Part shown: positions 7,486-16,225 of the stretch, piece after piece | Layout of the letters: each line of letters opens with the position of its first letter | Position numbering within the stretch: the first letter of the stretch is position 1 | From: Methanobrevibacter sp. | GTDB lineage: Archaea > Methanobacteriota > Methanobacteria > Methanobacteriales > Methanobacteriaceae | Reading direction: 5' to 3' | DNA length: 22,053 bases | Assembly: GCA_009776495.1 (NCBI GenBank) | Contig: WRNS01000002.1 | Coordinates: forward strand, 1 to 22,053 | Notes under the pieces: generated by a model | The model's database searches: none | What the model saw: the letters and a program-made list of their open reading frames with translations, nothing else | Told to the model about the DNA's origin: nothing | Program-made: the position numbers and the translations under genes

Positions 7486-8829
7486 ATGATTGGAAAATTA
7501 TTTAAATACACGGGAAATCCCTTTGTCGATGGGGGATTAGTTGCACTGAATAAATTAGTTGAAAAAGAAGTCGATGAAATCGAAATAGTTAATTTAGAGA
7601 AAATCCTTGAAAAAATTTTTGACTTGTATACCAAACCGGCATGGCATAAAAATTTGTACTCCATTTTCCCAAACAATCCTTTAACAAATCCTTCTGTGGA
7701 TAATGAGAAATATTTAGAGTTTTTAAATGATTTAGTAGCTCATATTACTCAATTAGGAGAAAAAGGAAATTGTATTGCATGTGGTAAAAGAAATGTTGTT
7801 GATAAATCTTTTAAAGGAAATGTTCCCCTGACAGGATCTGGCAAATTAATAAATTATTTCTCTTATGGTACTGATGGTGCAGATTATTGTCCAAATTGTC
7901 TGTTTCTTGTTCAATTGTTACCTCTATTTTTATATAGGTGTGGAGGAAACTTTTTATTACTACATTCGGATTCAGAAAAACTCCTTAAATTTTGGGCTAA
8001 ACAATCTTTTGACAATATAAATGAGCAATTTCTGTTAAATAATTTCACTGGTTGCTATAATGAGTCAATAACACGACCAGAGAATGCTATGTTTAGCATG
8101 ATAGGAAAAATAGTTCAAAAAGTTAATCGTTGGAGAGAAGAGACTATTCCAATTATTACTTTTTATTACTTTTCTAATTACAACCAAAATCCAGATTTAA
8201 GGATTTTTTATCTGCCTTCGAAAGTTTTTAAGTTTTTAATTGAAATTCCGCCAGATGAAAAAACTAATTGGAAAAATATTGTTAAATATGCATATAAATT
8301 TGTAAAGTGGGAAAAAATTAAAAATGAAGAGGATTATAAAAATAATCCAAATTATGTTTACGAAAGACTCCTAAAAAATCAATCCATTATTGGATTTTTC
8401 TTTTATAAAAAAAATGTGAGAAAGGTTAGGTCAGGGTGGAGACTTTTAGAAGCATACATGACTATGGTGAGAAATATGGATAAAGAAAGAATAGATGCAA
8501 TAAAAAAAGTTGGAGATTTATTAGTTGATTATATAAAAGATAATGAAGATATATCCACAATCACAAAAATTGAAAGAGCTAAAACTTATAACAGTTTTAA
8601 CAGTGTTTTGAGAAAAATAATTAAGAAAAGAATATCCTTAAATGCAGAGGAACCATTGTTCAGTTTTGATGATTATGTAAAATATCTATTCCCTGATGGT
8701 AATTTAACATGGAGACTAACTCAAAGTTTAATTTTATTTAGAATTTATGAATGTTTACATGAATATTTAGTTGAAAATAAAAAAGAAGTTAAAGAAATAA
8801 TAGAGTCTGATGAATTAGAGGAGGAATAA
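7486..8829 (+). CDS. cas8: Cas8 large subunit (Cst1, CXXC-CXXC type, I-B/Tneap)
   Basis: A 447-residue Cascade large subunit of the Cst1 family, which recognises the PAM and helps open target DNA. It begins with the family's typical LFKYTGNPFVDGGLVAL stretch and has the two Cys pairs that name the family: CIAC (C96, C99) and CPNC (C135, C138), about 36 residues apart. This marks subtype I-B of the Tneap type. Two adjacent ATGs exist (7483 and 7486); the second is better spaced from AGGAGGT (7475-7481). It is the first gene of the main cas operon and its stop lies 3 bp before cas7. The remainder is helical and diverged, as expected of Cas8 proteins. No frame damage is seen. Confidence 0.9.
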   Translation: MIGKLFKYTGNPFVDGGLVALNKLVEKEVDEIEIVNLEKILEKIFDLYTKPAWHKNLYSIFPNNPLTNPSVDNEKYLEFLNDLVAHITQLGEKGNCIACGKRNVVDKSFKGNVPLTGSGKLINYFSYGTDGADYCPNCLFLVQLLPLFLYRCGGNFLLLHSDSEKLLKFWAKQSFDNINEQFLLNNFTGCYNESITRPENAMFSMIGKIVQKVNRWREETIPIITFYYFSNYNQNPDLRIFYLPSKVFKFLIEIPPDEKTNWKNIVKYAYKFVKWEKIKNEEDYKNNPNYVYERLLKNQSIIGFFFYKKNVRKVRSGWRLLEAYMTMVRNMDKERIDAIKKVGDLLVDYIKDNEDISTITKIERAKTYNSFNSVLRKIIKKRISLNAEEPLFSFDDYVKYLFPDGNLTWRLTQSLILFRIYECLHEYLVENKKEVKEIIESDELEEE

Positions 8830-8832
8830 TCT

Positions 8833-9822
8833 ATGTCAAAAATGATAAATGGTTTTATATTAGTAGATGCACCGTATTCGGCATTAAATAATGCTGGAAC
8901 AGATGCGGGGGACTCAACCGATAATATTGTTAGAGTAAAATACATCCAAAAAGGAAGAGATCGCTACCCTTATGTTTCTGGACAAGCTTTGAGGTATTGG
9001 TGGAGGGAAACATTAGAAGAAAAATTCGATTGGAATTTATCGCCCATTTCTCGTGAAACAAAGATTGCATTTACTGCTGCAAATCCAATAGATTATGAAG
9101 ATGATGATGTTTTTGGTTATATGAGGGCATTAAAAAAGAAAGATGGAGGGACAGTGACACGTATTTCACCTTTAAAAAATTCTCCATTAGTTTCCATTAT
9201 ATCACAAAATCCTACTAATGATTTTGGAGTCATGGCAAGACATGAGGGTGATCCGGTACCTTACGAGCATGAGTTTTATTCAACAGTACTTAAAGGAATT
9301 TTTTCTCTTGATTTAAATTCAATAGGTGTTTTTTCTTCTGTTGAAAAAACAGGCTATAAAAATATGTATCCTGAATTAGAAAAAATAGCTGAAGAAAAAG
9401 ATTTAGAAAAAGATGAAAATGGTAACTTTATATTGAATAAAGAAGTTCGTTTAAAAAGAACTACAGATGTCATTCAAGTACTTCCTTACTTACAAGGTGG
9501 GGCCAAATTAACTTCTCACTTAACAGATGTTGTTCCGAAATTTATAGTTTTGTGTGTGGTTAATGGGGGAAATCATATTTTTATGAATATCGCTGAAGAA
9601 AAAGAAGGTAAACCCTATATTAACTTTGGTGCTATTGATGAGTATATTGAAGAATATAATGATATTATATTAACAAAAGTTTATATTGGGGTCATGGAAG
9701 GATTCATGAATGATTTAAAATCTGAAATTAAAGATTATTATAAGAATAATGATAAAATAGTTATTGGCACTATCAAAGAGACAGTTAACAATTTTTCTGC
9801 TGAATTAGATGGGTTGATGTAA
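8833..9822 (+). CDS. cas7: Cas7 backbone subunit (Cst2/DevR family)
   Basis: A 329-residue DevR/Cst2-type Cas7, the repeated subunit that coats the crRNA spacer in Cascade. The N-terminus (MSKMINGFILVDAPYSALNNAG) and the following RVKYIQKGRDRYPYVSGQAL then RYWWRE are typical of Cst2: the RAMP first strand, then the conserved S-G-Q-A-x-R helix. ATG 8833 follows GAGGAGG (8818-8824), which lies in the end of cas8, so the two are tightly linked. It is separated from cas5 by 2 bp. Length and motifs are normal, and nothing suggests inactivation. Confidence 0.93.
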   Translation: MSKMINGFILVDAPYSALNNAGTDAGDSTDNIVRVKYIQKGRDRYPYVSGQALRYWWRETLEEKFDWNLSPISRETKIAFTAANPIDYEDDDVFGYMRALKKKDGGTVTRISPLKNSPLVSIISQNPTNDFGVMARHEGDPVPYEHEFYSTVLKGIFSLDLNSIGVFSSVEKTGYKNMYPELEKIAEEKDLEKDENGNFILNKEVRLKRTTDVIQVLPYLQGGAKLTSHLTDVVPKFIVLCVVNGGNHIFMNIAEEKEGKPYINFGAIDEYIEEYNDIILTKVYIGVMEGFMNDLKSEIKDYYKNNDKIVIGTIKETVNNFSAELDGLM

Positions 9823-9824
9823 TA

Positions 9825-10451
9825 ATGGATTTTTTAAGAATTACTATTGAAGGTTGGGTTTCTTCATTTAGATATCCTGCTTTCATTAGTGGTTATCAAC
9901 CTACTTTACCTTTACCTCCTTTAAGTACAATTTATGGATTAATATCTGCCGTTAAAGGTGAATATGTAACTCCAGAGGATATAAATGTAGGATTCATATT
10001 TTTTCATGATGGTCGAGGAGTTGATTTAGAAACAATCTATGAATTAACTAATAAACCGTCTCTTTCTGCTAAATCTAATGTAGTTAGAAGAGAATTTTTA
10101 TTCAATCCTAAACTATATTTATATTTAGATAATTTGAACTATGAGCATTGTTTTAAAAATCCTGAGTATCCTCTTCTGCTTGGAAGATCATCAGATATTA
10201 TGTCTATCTCAAATATTGATAAAATTTCAATGGATAAGAAAAATAATGTGAAATTAGGGAAAACTATTTTGCCAATGGGTGTCAAAGGTGCACATGGAAC
10301 GATTCAAGCATTAGCTACACATTTTACTAATAATATCCCTCGTGAAGCTTTGGGAGTAAAACCTTTTGTTTTAACGAATAGTTTTTTTAATTATAATGAA
10401 GATTGCTTTTATGACTCTGAAATGGATTGGGGAGTGTGGATACATAAATAA
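9825..10451 (+). CDS. cas5: Cas5 (Cas5t)
   Basis: A 208-residue Cas5 of the Cas5t type, which caps the crRNA 5' handle in Cascade and contacts Cas8. The N-terminal RAMP strand (LRITIEGWVSSFRYPAFISG) followed by LPLPPLSTIYGLISAVKGE is characteristic: the P-P-x-S-T-I-Y-G-L stretch is the conserved Cas5 helix start. The C-terminal half is variable, as usual. ATG 9825 lies two bases after the cas7 stop, so translation is probably coupled. The downstream gene, cas3, starts after a 50-base gap. Intact. Confidence 0.9.
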   Translation: MDFLRITIEGWVSSFRYPAFISGYQPTLPLPPLSTIYGLISAVKGEYVTPEDINVGFIFFHDGRGVDLETIYELTNKPSLSAKSNVVRREFLFNPKLYLYLDNLNYEHCFKNPEYPLLLGRSSDIMSISNIDKISMDKKNNVKLGKTILPMGVKGAHGTIQALATHFTNNIPREALGVKPFVLTNSFFNYNEDCFYDSEMDWGVWIHK

Positions 10452-10501
10452 ATTATAATTTTTTTATTTAAATTTATCATGTATTGTTTTGGGTGATTCG
10501 A

Positions 10502-12703
10502 TTGGATATTTTAGCTAAACCTGATGAAACACTATTTGTGCATACTGAAAACACTTTAAAAGTTTTAAATTCAATTAAAAAAGTTTATCCAAATATACCT
10601 GAACTATGTGGGATAACAAATTTTTGGGAATATATTTTCTATTCTTTATTTTTCCATGATTTTGGAAAAGCCGCTGAAGGTTTTCAAAAAATTTTAAAAG
10701 ATAGCAACGGTAAATATTGGAATTATAGGCATGAAATTTTATCTGCAGGTTTTATAAAGTTATTAACTGGTTTTGATGAAAATGCTAAGAAACTAATAGG
10801 AATGGGTATAATTTCTCATCATAAAGATCTTAAACTTATTGATGATAGGTATAAGACTGATACTAAGTATGGCAATGAAGTATATTTAGAAAAAATAAAT
10901 GAAATTAATGTAAATTTCAATGAATTAATGTCTTATTGTAATGAAATTAGTAGATTAAGCAAAAAATATTTGGGTTATCATCTAAATACTCCAACTGAAC
11001 CATGTTTTATTGAAGAATTAATAGATGTTCATGAATTTGCTGTTTTACCCTATTTAAATTCTATTGATTTTGAAGAAAAATGTGATTTTTTAACTAAAAA
11101 ACAAGGTATTTTTCTTAAAGGATTTATAACTGCATGTGATCATTTAGCTTCAGCATCTAAATATGAGTTATTATCTGCAATTAAAGATATGAAATCAATT
11201 TACAATTTTGAATTTAGAAAAACACAAAAAATAGCATCAAAAACTGAAGGAAGTTCATTTTTAACAGCCCCGACGGGTAGTGGAAAAACTGAAGCTTCTT
11301 TATTGTGGACTGATAAAAATCAAAACAAATCGCACTCAAAAAGAGTTTTTTATGTTTTACCTTACACTGCAAGTATTAATTCTATGTATAAACGCCTACT
11401 AAAAGATTTTAAAAATGAAGAATTGGTAGGGATATTACATGGTAAAGCTTCATATTTTATTTATAAATCTTTTGCTGATGATTTTGATTATGAATCATCT
11501 TCTAAAAAATCTAAAAATATAGGAAATTTCACTAAAAAGATTTACAGACCGTATAAAGTATTAACTCCTTTTCAAATAATTAAACCATTTTTTGGTGTTA
11601 AAGGATTTGAAATGCAAATTTCTGAAATGACTGATAGCTTGTTTGTATTTGATGAAATTCATGCTTATGATGTTCATACCATGGCTTTATTATCATCTAC
11701 TCTAAAAATATTAAAAGACCAATTCAACATAAAAGTTTTAATAATGTCTGCAACATTACCTACTTTTATTAAGAATATGTTAAAAGAAGACTTAAATATT
11801 AAAAATGATATTGAATTTGATAAAATAGAATTAAAAAAATTCACACGACATAGTGTGACAGTCTTAGATGGTTCAATCGAAGATTATTTAAGTAAAATAA
11901 AAAGAGATTTGAATGGGAAAAAGAAAGTTTTGGTTGTTTGTAATACAGTTTCTAAATCTCAATTTATGTATGAAAAATTGAAAGATGAGCATATTAAATG
12001 TAAACTTTTACATGGAAAATTTATTTTAAAAGATAGAGAGGAAATAGAAAAAGATTTAAATAACTTAAATCTTTTAGTAGGAACCCAAGCTATTGAAGTA
12101 TCACTGGATATTAGTTATGATGTTTTATATTCTGAACCTGCTCCAATTGATGCATTAATTCAAAGATTTGGTAGGGTAAATAGAAAAGGTTGGGAAATTG
12201 GCAAAATTAGTCCAGTTTATGTGTTACAAAAAGGTTCTGAAAATGATAAGTATATATATTCTGAAGAAATTGTTTTAAATACAATTGAAAAATTGAAAAA
12301 TTTAAGTTTACTTAGTGAAAACACGATTCAGAATCTTGTTGATGAAATTTATGGTGAAGGGTATAATAAAAAGGATAAAAAATATTTTAATGAAGTAAAA
12401 AGAAGATTTGAAAAACATTACAACAGTGTTATGCCATTTGTTTATAATAATTCTGATTTTTACAAACTTTTTAATTCATACGAAGTTATTCCTCTTAAAT
12501 TTAAAGAAAAATATCTTGAAAAAATAGAAAATGGGGAATATTATGAAGGTATGGCCTATTTTGTTTCTTTAACTTATGGACAATTTCATAAACATAAAAA
12601 TAATTGCAATATTTTCGAAGAAAAACAGACTTTTTTCATTGATGTTCCTTATGATAAAGAATTTGGTCTTAAATTAGATGAAGATGAATCTACTTCAATG
12701 TAA
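10502..12703 (+). CDS. cas3: Cas3 HD nuclease-helicase
   Basis: A 733-residue fused Cas3 that unwinds and degrades DNA marked by Cascade. The N-terminal HD domain shows H14, the FFHDFGKA motif (H52, D53), RHE (H77), SHHKD (H106, H107) and D214 in TACDHLAS. The superfamily 2 helicase follows: Walker A TAPTGSGKTEA (256-266), DEIH box (385-388), SATLP (417-421) and motif VI QRFGRVNR (555-562). All expected catalytic residues are present. The first possible start in this frame is TTG 10484, but TTG 10502 has GGGTGAT (10491-10497) four bases upstream and is preferred. It sits third from last in the interference half of the operon, directly before cas4, with no overlap. Confidence 0.93.
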   Translation: MDILAKPDETLFVHTENTLKVLNSIKKVYPNIPELCGITNFWEYIFYSLFFHDFGKAAEGFQKILKDSNGKYWNYRHEILSAGFIKLLTGFDENAKKLIGMGIISHHKDLKLIDDRYKTDTKYGNEVYLEKINEINVNFNELMSYCNEISRLSKKYLGYHLNTPTEPCFIEELIDVHEFAVLPYLNSIDFEEKCDFLTKKQGIFLKGFITACDHLASASKYELLSAIKDMKSIYNFEFRKTQKIASKTEGSSFLTAPTGSGKTEASLLWTDKNQNKSHSKRVFYVLPYTASINSMYKRLLKDFKNEELVGILHGKASYFIYKSFADDFDYESSSKKSKNIGNFTKKIYRPYKVLTPFQIIKPFFGVKGFEMQISEMTDSLFVFDEIHAYDVHTMALLSSTLKILKDQFNIKVLIMSATLPTFIKNMLKEDLNIKNDIEFDKIELKKFTRHSVTVLDGSIEDYLSKIKRDLNGKKKVLVVCNTVSKSQFMYEKLKDEHIKCKLLHGKFILKDREEIEKDLNNLNLLVGTQAIEVSLDISYDVLYSEPAPIDALIQRFGRVNRKGWEIGKISPVYVLQKGSENDKYIYSEEIVLNTIEKLKNLSLLSENTIQNLVDEIYGEGYNKKDKKYFNEVKRRFEKHYNSVMPFVYNNSDFYKLFNSYEVIPLKFKEKYLEKIENGEYYEGMAYFVSLTYGQFHKHKNNCNIFEEKQTFFIDVPYDKEFGLKLDEDESTSM

Positions 12704-12719
12704 ATTTATTGTGTTTCAT

Positions 12720-13211
12720 ATGAAAATAAATGGCTCACAAATAAACTATTATTTCATCTGCAAAACAAAATTATGGCTATTTTCGCATAATATTCAAATG
12801 GAACAAGAATCTGACACTGTTTCCATTGGAAAACAACTCCATGCAAACACTTACAAAAGAGAAAAAGACTACTTAATAGACAACCTAATAAATGTAGACT
12901 TCATTAAAAAAAGAAAAAACATAGAAATCCACGAAGTTAAAAAAACTCCCAAAATGGAAAAATCTCATGAATATCAGCTATTGTATTATATGTACTATTT
13001 AAAAAATGAAAAAGATTTGGATAATATAGTGGGGTATATTGACTATCCTAAAATTAGAAAAAAAGTTAAATTTGAACTTACTCCTGAGAAAGAAGATGAA
13101 ATTAAAGATGTTATTCAAAAAATTACTAAAATCATGAAATCAAACATTCCAAAACCTAAAAAATTAAAAATCTGCAGAAAATGTGCTTATTTTGAACTAT
13201 GTTGGATATGA
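12720..13211 (+). CDS. cas4: Cas4 RecB-like nuclease
   Basis: A 163-residue Cas4, an iron-sulfur PD-(D/E)XK exonuclease that trims prespacers and selects the PAM during adaptation. The RecB-type centre is visible: H41 in GKQLHANTY, D60, the E72-V-K74 motif in IHEVKKT, and Q86 followed by YYMYYL. The four Fe-S cysteines are C14 (YFICKTKLWLF) and C152, C155 and C161 (CRKCAYFELC). ATG 12720 is chosen because the family begins with the INYYFICKTKLW stretch near residue 8; GTG 12711 is an alternative. No Shine-Dalgarno is seen, so expression may depend on ribosomes arriving from cas3 16 bp upstream. Intact. Confidence 0.9.
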   Translation: MKINGSQINYYFICKTKLWLFSHNIQMEQESDTVSIGKQLHANTYKREKDYLIDNLINVDFIKKRKNIEIHEVKKTPKMEKSHEYQLLYYMYYLKNEKDLDNIVGYIDYPKIRKKVKFELTPEKEDEIKDVIQKITKIMKSNIPKPKKLKICRKCAYFELCWI

Positions 13212-13337
13212 AAAGCTTATAAAATTTTTTAGAGTTTTTTTTTATTTAAAAATATCTTATTAAATTATAATTAAAATTATAAAATTGAAAAATTTTATCA
13301 TGAATTATAAATATAATATCATTGATGGAGAATTTTC
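13212..13337 (+). promoter_or_regulatory. AT-rich spacer with possible own promoter for the inserted gene
   Basis: A 126-bp gap interrupts the otherwise tight cas operon. It holds a T-run after cas4 (13238-13245), compatible with termination, and TATA-like sequence (for example TTATAAATATAA at about 13305-13316). GATGGAG (13324-13330) is the ribosome binding site of the next gene. This suggests that the AAA/PD-(D/E)XK gene may be transcribed independently. Confidence 0.35.
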
Positions 13338-14927
13338 ATGAAAAAATTGCCAAAGGGAATATCAACATTTCAAGAAATAATAGAAGATAATTATGTATAT
13401 GTTGATAAAACGAAATACATTCATAAAGTGATAAACACTGGAAAATTGTATTTTTTATCAAGACCAAGACGTTTTGGGAAATCTTTGCTTATATCTACTT
13501 TAGAAGAGCTATTTAAAGGAAAAAAAGAATTATTTAAAGGACTTTATATCTATGATAAATGGGATTGGACTAAAAAATATCCTATTATCAGATTAGATTT
13601 TGGAAAAATAGCTCATAAAAATCCAGAAACATTGGAAAATTCACTGGATGATTTTATCAATCAAAAAGCAAGAGATAATTCTATAAATCTTATAAGTAAA
13701 ACTTTAACCAGTAAATTTGCTGAATTAATTGAGGAAATCCATAAAAAGTTTAAAAGTAAAGTTGTGATTTTAATCGATGAATATGATAAAGCTATTAGTA
13801 GTCATATTGATGATATTGAAATAGCTAAAGAAAATAAAACAATATTGAGAGATTTTTATCAAGTTTTAAAATCTTGTGATAAACATATACACTTTCTTTT
13901 CATAGCAGGAATAGCTAAGTTTGCTAAAACATCAATTTTTTCAGATTTAAATAATGTTGATGATATTACAATTCATCCAAAGTATGTAAATATATGCGGA
14001 TACAAACAAAATGACTTAGAGTCATACTTTAAAGACTACATCAATGAAATTAGTATTGAAATTAACATGGACTATGATGATTTAATTAGTTCTATTAAAA
14101 AATGGTATAACGGTTATTCATGGGATGGGAAAAATTTTTTATATAATCCATTTTCCATACTAAAATTTTTAGATACAGGAAAATTTGCTAACTATTGGTT
14201 TGATACTGGAACACCTAAAATGTTAATAGATTTAATAAAAAAAGATTCTGTAGATATTGAAGTACTTACACGAAAAAAATCTAAATTTTTAGGTATTTTT
14301 CCTAATTTTGAACTTGAAAACTTAGATTTTTCTACTGTCTTATTACAAACAGGTTATCTAACCATAAAAAAAGAAACTATTTCTCCTGGAGAACAATCTG
14401 AGTATACAATGGCTATTCCAAACAAAGAAGTTGAAGAATCTTTATTTAGCTATATAATTGGAAATTATACAAACTATAGTGCAGAAAAAATAGAACCAAT
14501 GACAAGAAACATGTTGAATTACATTATACAACTTGATGAGGAAAATCTTCAAAAATCATTTGAAATATTGTTATACAAAATACCTAACCTTATTTATGGT
14601 GAAATTAAACATGAATTAGAAGCCTATTATAAAATTCTTTTTATATCATGGATACAACTTCTTGGTTTTGATATAGAAGGAGAAATAATGAGCATTAAAG
14701 GAAGATTAGATGCTATACTAAAACATAATGACTTGGTCTTAATAATTGAATTCAAATTTAGTAAAGATAAATCCTTTGATGAAATGTTAAAAGAAGCAGA
14801 AAAACAAATTATTGATAAAGAATACTATAAACCATATCAAGATAAAAATGTTTTAATACTTGCTGTTGCATTTAAACCTAAAGATGTTAAATGTCAATTA
14901 AAAACACTTAAAGATGTTTTAATATAA
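13338..14927 (+). CDS. AAA-ATPase-like / PD-(D/E)XK nuclease-like protein, inserted in cas operon
   Basis: A 529-residue protein of the family combining an N-terminal AAA-ATPase-like domain with a C-terminal PD-(D/E)XK domain (PF09820 plus PF08011, formerly DUF1703). The N-terminal part shows the hallmark YVDKTKYI then Walker A RPRRFGKSLL (42-51) and Walker B VVILIDEYDK (142-151). The C-terminal nuclease core is G-R-L-D458-A, then LIIEFKF with E471 and K473, and a helix with Q490. All key residues are present. These proteins are abundant in gut archaea and bacteria, and their function is poorly known; they are not standard cas genes. It sits between cas4 and cas1 on the same strand, with its own SD and possible promoter. 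It could be a passenger or a defence accessory. Confidence 0.88.
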   Translation: MKKLPKGISTFQEIIEDNYVYVDKTKYIHKVINTGKLYFLSRPRRFGKSLLISTLEELFKGKKELFKGLYIYDKWDWTKKYPIIRLDFGKIAHKNPETLENSLDDFINQKARDNSINLISKTLTSKFAELIEEIHKKFKSKVVILIDEYDKAISSHIDDIEIAKENKTILRDFYQVLKSCDKHIHFLFIAGIAKFAKTSIFSDLNNVDDITIHPKYVNICGYKQNDLESYFKDYINEISIEINMDYDDLISSIKKWYNGYSWDGKNFLYNPFSILKFLDTGKFANYWFDTGTPKMLIDLIKKDSVDIEVLTRKKSKFLGIFPNFELENLDFSTVLLQTGYLTIKKETISPGEQSEYTMAIPNKEVEESLFSYIIGNYTNYSAEKIEPMTRNMLNYIIQLDEENLQKSFEILLYKIPNLIYGEIKHELEAYYKILFISWIQLLGFDIEGEIMSIKGRLDAILKHNDLVLIIEFKFSKDKSFDEMLKEAEKQIIDKEYYKPYQDKNVLILAVAFKPKDVKCQLKTLKDVLI

Positions 14928-14991
14928 TTTAATAAATAATCCTTTAATTATCTATTAAATTTGAGTAAAATTAAGATAATCGGTGTTAATA

Positions 14992-15960
14992 ATGCCAAAG
15001 AAAAATTATTATCTTTTATCTGATGGAATTTTGAAGAGAAAAGAGAATACTATTTATTTTGTCAATGAAAAGGGTAAAAAGCCGATACCAATCAATAAAA
15101 TTTATTGCATATATGCTTATGGTCAAATCACAATTTCATCACAAGTTATTAGCCTTTTTGCCAAATCTGGAATTCCAATTCATTTTTTTAATTACTATGG
15201 ATTTTATAATGGTAGTTTTTATCCAAGAGAAACATTGTTATCAGGGGATTTAGTTGTTAAACAAGCTGATACTTATCTAAAACATAATCGAAGGATTGAA
15301 TTAGCTAAATTATTTGTGGAAGGATCTGCAAAAAATATTTTAAAAGTCTTAGCTTATTATAAAATTGAAAGCTCTATAAAAGAAACTTTAAATGACTTAA
15401 ATAATTGTAATCTTATTACAGAAATAATGAATGTTGAGGGAAGAATTCGAGCAGAATATTATACTAAATTTGATGAAATTCTTCCAGAAGATTTTAAAAT
15501 GGAAGGTAGAAGTCGTCAACCTCCGAAAAACATGATTAACTCTTTAATAAGTTTTGGCAATTCTATGATGTATTCAACTACATTAACTGAAATTTATAAT
15601 ACACAACTTAATCCCACTATTTCATTTCTCCACGAACCATCTGAACGCAGATTTTCATTAGCATTAGATTTAAGCGAAATATTCAAACCTATATTTGTTG
15701 ATAGACTGATTTTTTATCTTGTAAATAAACATATGATTTCTAAAGAAGATTTTGATCAAGATTTAAATTGTTGTCTTCTAAATGACAGTGGACGGGCTAA
15801 ATTTGTTCAAGAATATAATAAACGATTAGAAAAAACTATAAAACACCGAGATTTAAATAGAAAAGTTTCTTATAGAAGATTAATTAGATTAGAATCTTAT
15901 AAAATTGTCAAACACATATTAGGAACAAAAAAATATAATCCATTTGTAATTTGGTGGTAA
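14992..15960 (+). CDS. cas1: Cas1 integrase
   Basis: A 322-residue Cas1, the integrase that inserts new spacers with Cas2. The N-terminal beta domain begins KNYYLLSDGILKRKENTIYF, and the helical domain carries the catalytic residues E149 (NVEGRIRAEYY), H214 (FLHEPSERR) and D226/E229 (LALDLSEIFKP). Length and motifs are typical of type I-B Cas1. ATG 14992 has GGTG (14982-14985) six bases upstream; GTG 14983 lies within that site and is unlikely. It follows the inserted AAA/nuclease gene by 64 bp and precedes cas2 by one base. Intact. Confidence 0.95.
   Translation: MPKKNYYLLSDGILKRKENTIYFVNEKGKKPIPINKIYCIYAYGQITISSQVISLFAKSGIPIHFFNYYGFYNGSFYPRETLLSGDLVVKQADTYLKHNRRIELAKLFVEGSAKNILKVLAYYKIESSIKETLNDLNNCNLITEIMNVEGRIRAEYYTKFDEILPEDFKMEGRSRQPPKNMINSLISFGNSMMYSTTLTEIYNTQLNPTISFLHEPSERRFSLALDLSEIFKPIFVDRLIFYLVNKHMISKEDFDQDLNCCLLNDSGRAKFVQEYNKRLEKTIKHRDLNRKVSYRRLIRLESYKIVKHILGTKKYNPFVIWW
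15953..15958 (+). promoter_or_regulatory. Ribosome binding site of cas2 within the end of cas1
   Basis: GGTGGT at the very end of cas1 lies three bases before the ATT codon (15962) at which Cas2 homology starts. The similar GGTGGT at 18143-18148 precedes a normal ATG. It supports initiation at or next to 15962 rather than at the internal GTG at 16001. Confidence 0.5.
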
Positions 15961-15961
15961 A

Positions 15962-16225
15962 ATTTATTTAATTATAGTTTATGATATTAAAGTTGAGAGA
16001 GTGAACAAAGTAAAAAGTTTTCTCAGGCAAAACTTGTTTTGGATTCAAAATTCTGTTTTTGAGGGTGAAGTAACTAAAAGTGAATATAACTCTATTACTT
16101 TTGGTTTGACTAATATAATTGATTCCAATGAAGATTCCATTATAATATATAGATTCAGGACAAAAGATGAAATGAATAAAGAAATTTTAGGTATTGAAAA
16201 ATCACCAATCAGTGAAATACTTTAA
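15962..16225 (+). CDS. cas2: Cas2, apparently with a non-AUG (ATT) start
   Basis: Cas2 bridges the Cas1 dimers in the adaptation complex. The frame from ATT 15962 encodes 87 residues, the usual Cas2 length, beginning MYLIIVYDIKVERVNKV if ATT is read as Met. It contains D8 of the first ferredoxin-fold strand, then FLRQNLFWIQNSVFEGEV and DSIIIYRFR, all typical. The first ordinary start codon in frame is GTG 16001, which would remove the first strand and D8. The frame is closed upstream by TAA at 15947-15949, and only TTT GGT GGT AAA lies between that stop and the ATT. Either ATT is used after the GGTGGT site, or cas2 has lost its start codon. The rest of the gene is undamaged. Confidence 0.88.
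   Translation: MYLIIVYDIKVERVNKVKSFLRQNLFWIQNSVFEGEVTKSEYNSITFGLTNIIDSNEDSIIIYRFRTKDEMNKEILGIEKSPISEIL

Noticed and set aside
12678..12719. Longer cas4 start overlapping cas3
   Set aside because: The extra residues do not match the Cas4 N-terminus, which begins close to the first Fe-S cysteine as from ATG 12720.
15059..15253. 64-residue open frame inside cas1
   Set aside because: Alternative frame of a clearly coding gene with no independent support.
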